Below are positions 60,962 through 64,000 of a stretch of DNA of 64,000 nt, in pieces; the first letter of the stretch is position 1; each line of letters starts with the position of its first letter. This DNA is from Sporodiniella umbellata (lineage: Eukaryota; Mucoromycota; Mucoromycetes; Mucorales; Rhizopodaceae): contig JAIXMR010000068.1 in assembly GCA_025677835.1 (NCBI GenBank), forward strand, positions 1 through 64,000, read 5' to 3'. The notes below the pieces were generated by a model. It was not told where the DNA came from. It saw only the letters and a program-made list of their open reading frames with translations, and did not search any database. Position numbers and translations under genes: made by a program.

Positions 60962-61100
60962 AAAAAGGGGGATAATAATAATAATAATATTTTTATTTTT
61001 TTAATAAAAGAGAAAGCGTTCCTGACGAATGAATCTCCCTGGCCTTTTTTTTTTTTTTTTTGTATGTGTTAATAGGTATGTAATGTATAGGTAAATGTAC

Positions 61101-61130
61101 GTGCGTGCGTGTGTGTGTGTGTGTGTGTGT
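61101..61130. repeat. GT microsatellite downstream of RasGEF gene
   Basis: A GTGC/GT repeat of about 30 bases lies in the short interval between the CMR1 start and the RasGEF stop. Confidence 0.85.
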
Positions 61131-61157
61131 ATGAATAGGTATTAAATATCATGGCTT

Positions 61158-64000
61158 TTACAAGAATCCAGATTCTTGAAGTAATCGAGTGATTTTTTCA
61201 TCTTCTCTTTCTCTTGGCTCAATTTTCAAACTTTCACTGTAGAGTTGATCTTCATCTCGGGTACTTAGCAAATTCGATTTGATAAACTCTTGAATTTCTT
61301 CAACTGTCTTGAGTTGGTATAAAGAGGACTGGTATTGCTGTATCTCTCGAATCACCTCAGCTGTCTTGGCTCGTTTTGCAAAATTAATCATTTCCTTGTT
61401 CTTCTTTAGTTCGTTAGGATTACCGTCTTCAATAAAGGTAAGATCCTGTAAATAGATGCCCAAGAAAGGTATACAGGGTGGATTGATAGAGTGGATCAAC
61501 GCTCGGTATTCCACAAAGTTTCGATTGGCACCCATCAGCTTACGAATATGTTGTAAAGTCTGGTTGGTTCGAGTGCCTACCACTTCCCAAGTACGTTTCA
61601 AACGGCCCACAGAACTATTGTCGAATGCAGAAAGAATGGCCATACATGTATTAAAGTTGTTCAACATTCTACATTTCTTTTTTAAGGAAAGGGTGGGATG
61701 AGTCACCCTGTGGTCTACAAGTACTTTTATTTACCTCGGCCACCTGCACCCAGTATTTGATGACAATGCTTCGTTTCTTGATATCTTGTTGACTTAGGAT
61801 GACATCGGATACCCAAGACGTAATCTGATTGCAGTATTCAATGGAGGCTCTAATATTCACAGCAACGGTATCCTCTTCTTTAGACCAGGCTTTATTCAAG
61901 CATTCGATAGGGCGAATGGCACTGTACAGTTTAAAGTCCATGATGGTCAACTGACGAGCGATTTCCAGAGTATCGATTTCCAGCAGTCTGACCTGTTTTC
62001 GGTTTTTGGGATAGATCGGCTCAGGAGGTGCTGGCAAGCTAAGAACCATTTTTTTGAGTCCCACTTGTTCCATCGGTACACCTTCCTTTCGCTTGTTGAT
62101 CAATTGCTCCAACTGTCCGTTGGAGAACTTGAGGGTATTTCGGATATGTGTCTCGATAAAGTGCATCAGGCGGTCGAGTAGCACACTGTCGTCTTCGTTA
62201 TAGTAAAGCTCGAGCCAGTTCTTGAGTACATTAAAGACTCTGAGTCGGACCAGCTTCAGTTTCTTTTCTTCCCAAACAGTGCTTTCTTCCTCTGTCAGAC
62301 CTTCAGGGCAAATCAGGTTATAGCGTGATTCGAGTAGATTCAAGAGATCCAGTGTAGAACAAAACGAACGATAGGTCAATAAGAACGTGTTGATGAAATT
62401 CATATCAAAATAATCGTGTAAAGTCAGTCGTTCGACAAGCGCAGACAACGTGCCGCCTTTGACGCTGCCTTCTGCGGTATATGCAATTTCATTCGGATCA
62501 TAATCATGCTTGAGAAAATCTGGCCGTTCGTTCACCACAGGCTCCTCTTTGGGTTCTTCTTTTGGTGCTTTGGGTTTATCAGGCTTGGTATGTACCTCGT
62601 TTTCGTCATAGAAAAACATGTTGATCTTTGAAGTGGAAACTTCCTCTTCAGGAAAGAACTCGCTGATCTTCTTGGTCGAAATCTGTGTCTGAGAACGTTG
62701 TACGGTAGGAGGTTTGGGTGAGGGGAGAATCTGTTCTGAATTGTGTCTTTCTAGAGGCACAGGCGCTTCAGGGGATAGAATACTGTTGCGGCGGCTTTGG
62801 TTTTTATTGGCCAAATGAAGTACGCTCACACAGATTAACTCGATCGGTCCAAAGAGTGCTGCAGTTGCCTCTCGTGTCTCTTTGAGCGCCATGTCAAAAT
62901 CCGCCAAATGCTCATTGGTCATTGCCTGAAGCTTGACAAACAGTAGACCCAGCGCGTCGGACAATGCACGCTGGCCTCGATGCAGATCGTCCATCTCCGA
63001 CTGTTCCAACACACGGCTAAAATCTGTTTCCTCCAGATAGGCCAAGAAAAGGCCCGTCTGGTTTGACAGATTACGAAAATGGGTGAAAAGCAAGACAACA
63101 AGCGAAGTCTTATCATCGCCTGACCAGCTACTGACGTAGCCCATGATGGTCTCTGCAGAGTCTTGTATCGCAGTGCCCATAGTTTCAAAACTTTCTGCCA
63201 GGTTCAGCTGAAGACTGTACCGATGATTTGGCACTGTCTGTTCTTCTTCCTGTTTGCTCTGTCCCAGTTGGGGTTCGACTGAGATCAAGGGTACCCCAAG
63301 ATCTTGACAGCCTGCGATAAACGGCTTTAGGTTACCTAAGAGTTCGTTACATTCGGATACAATCCGAGTGTCTTCATGTACGCTCTGAGCGGACAAGGCT
63401 AGTTTAGACATACTGGCCATCATTGTACGATGATGGGTACGAAGATTTGGGTGGGCAAGTACTGTGCTGGACTCTTTGTCAAGGGTATTAGACGCCACAA
63501 GCATCAAGCGTATGGCGTTGACAATGTGCATCACATAAGGTCGATAGCTGTGTCGTTGTTCGTTTTTGGCGGCTACACTGAGTTGCTGAATACAGAGTGC
63601 AATACGTCGATAGAGCTTGGGCCAATCCAAAGGCTCGGTGATCATGGGGCTGGGGGCTGTCAGCGTTGGGTGTACTATGTCGGGATTTGATATCTAAGAT
63701 GGGTTCAGTTAGTCATCCCAAACGGACATAAAAGCCTTTTTTTTTTTTTTTTTTTTTTACAAGGCTGGGTAAATCATGGTTTGAACCAAAGCAACTGGTT
63801 TGCGAGTTCTTTGTCAATGTCTTTGTGAGCTGTTGCGCCTAAATAAAACCCATCAGTTGATAGAAAGAAAGAAAAAGAAGGCCACCATTGGCTCTCACCT
63901 CTCGCTCCATCAAGGAGGAGGCAATTGTGCTTTGGTCGGACCATAGACTTTCATTGTTTTCTAAAGTAAGGGAGGATTCCCTAAAACGTTCAAACTCGCT
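61158..64000 (-). CDS. Ras guanine-nucleotide exchange factor (CDC25 family), 5' partial
   Basis: Four visible exons (64000-63899, 63838-63761, 63693-61735, 61676-61158), all phase 0, encode 885 aa; the 5' end runs off the window. The N-terminal visible part is helical and unclassified. A RasGEF N-terminal (REM) domain begins at SVKGGTLSALVERLTLHDYF. The catalytic CDC25-homology domain follows, with LLEIDTLEIARQLTIMDFKL, a serine of SDVILSQQDIKKR, and the exon-spanning VAEKCRMLNNFNTCMAIL. These are the helical-hairpin and core motifs that open Ras for GDP release. A further upstream SH3 domain, as in Cdc25, would lie outside the window. The gene would activate Ras in cAMP or polarity signalling. 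Introns are 58-67 nt. Confidence 0.93.

Overview
The window looks like nuclear DNA of an early-diverging fungus, most likely Mucoromycota (inference). The DNA is AT-rich and full of long poly(A)/poly(T) tracts. Genes carry many short GT-AG introns (about 37-120 nt). The gene set is fungal: a Tea4/Bud14-type SH3 protein, Ste20/PAK kinase, tricalbin, monofunctional aspartokinase, Cmr1/WDR76, peroxisomal acyl-CoA oxidase, intron-containing histone H3 and a CDC25-type RasGEF. I built the exon models by hand from splice signals, reading-frame continuity and family motifs; no alignment or transcript data were available.

Layout. 1-11.2 kb is gene-poor: a decayed LINE-type retrotransposon (about 1.08-3.56 kb), one forkhead gene (5.36-6.03 kb) and other coding relics. 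11.2-31.1 kb holds a Tea4/Bud14-like SH3 protein, an F-box/LRR protein, alpha-tubulin, a CS-domain/Sel1-repeat tail-anchored protein, an unknown four-exon gene, a PAK kinase and a large tricalbin. 34.0-47.2 kb is denser: acyl-CoA oxidase tail-to-tail with sulfiredoxin, a miniature gene encoding only a calcineurin-A regulatory tail, a methyltransferase with a 15-bp perfect hairpin in its leader, a penta-EF-hand protein, a MOZ-like double-PHD MYST acetyltransferase, a uridine-kinase-like probable pseudoenzyme and an HSL-type hydrolase. 47.8-64 kb holds a transposase-derived zinc-ribbon protein, an unknown single-exon gene, an FLVCR-like transporter, aspartokinase tail-to-tail with histone H3, an unknown basic protein whose coding end overlaps that of CMR1 on the other strand, and a RasGEF running off the right edge.

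Functional links (inference). Acyl-CoA oxidase makes H2O2, and its 98-bp neighbour sulfiredoxin repairs over-oxidised peroxiredoxin. PAK, RasGEF and the Tea4/Bud14-like protein belong to polarity and Ras/Rho signalling. The calcineurin-tail protein, penta-EF-hand protein and tricalbin are Ca2+-linked. No operon-like system, CRISPR array or intact transposon is present. The most unusual items are the stand-alone calcineurin tail, the uridine-kinase pseudoenzyme, the CS-Sel1 tail-anchored protein and the alpha-tubulin with a shortened K40 loop and a GC-AG intron.
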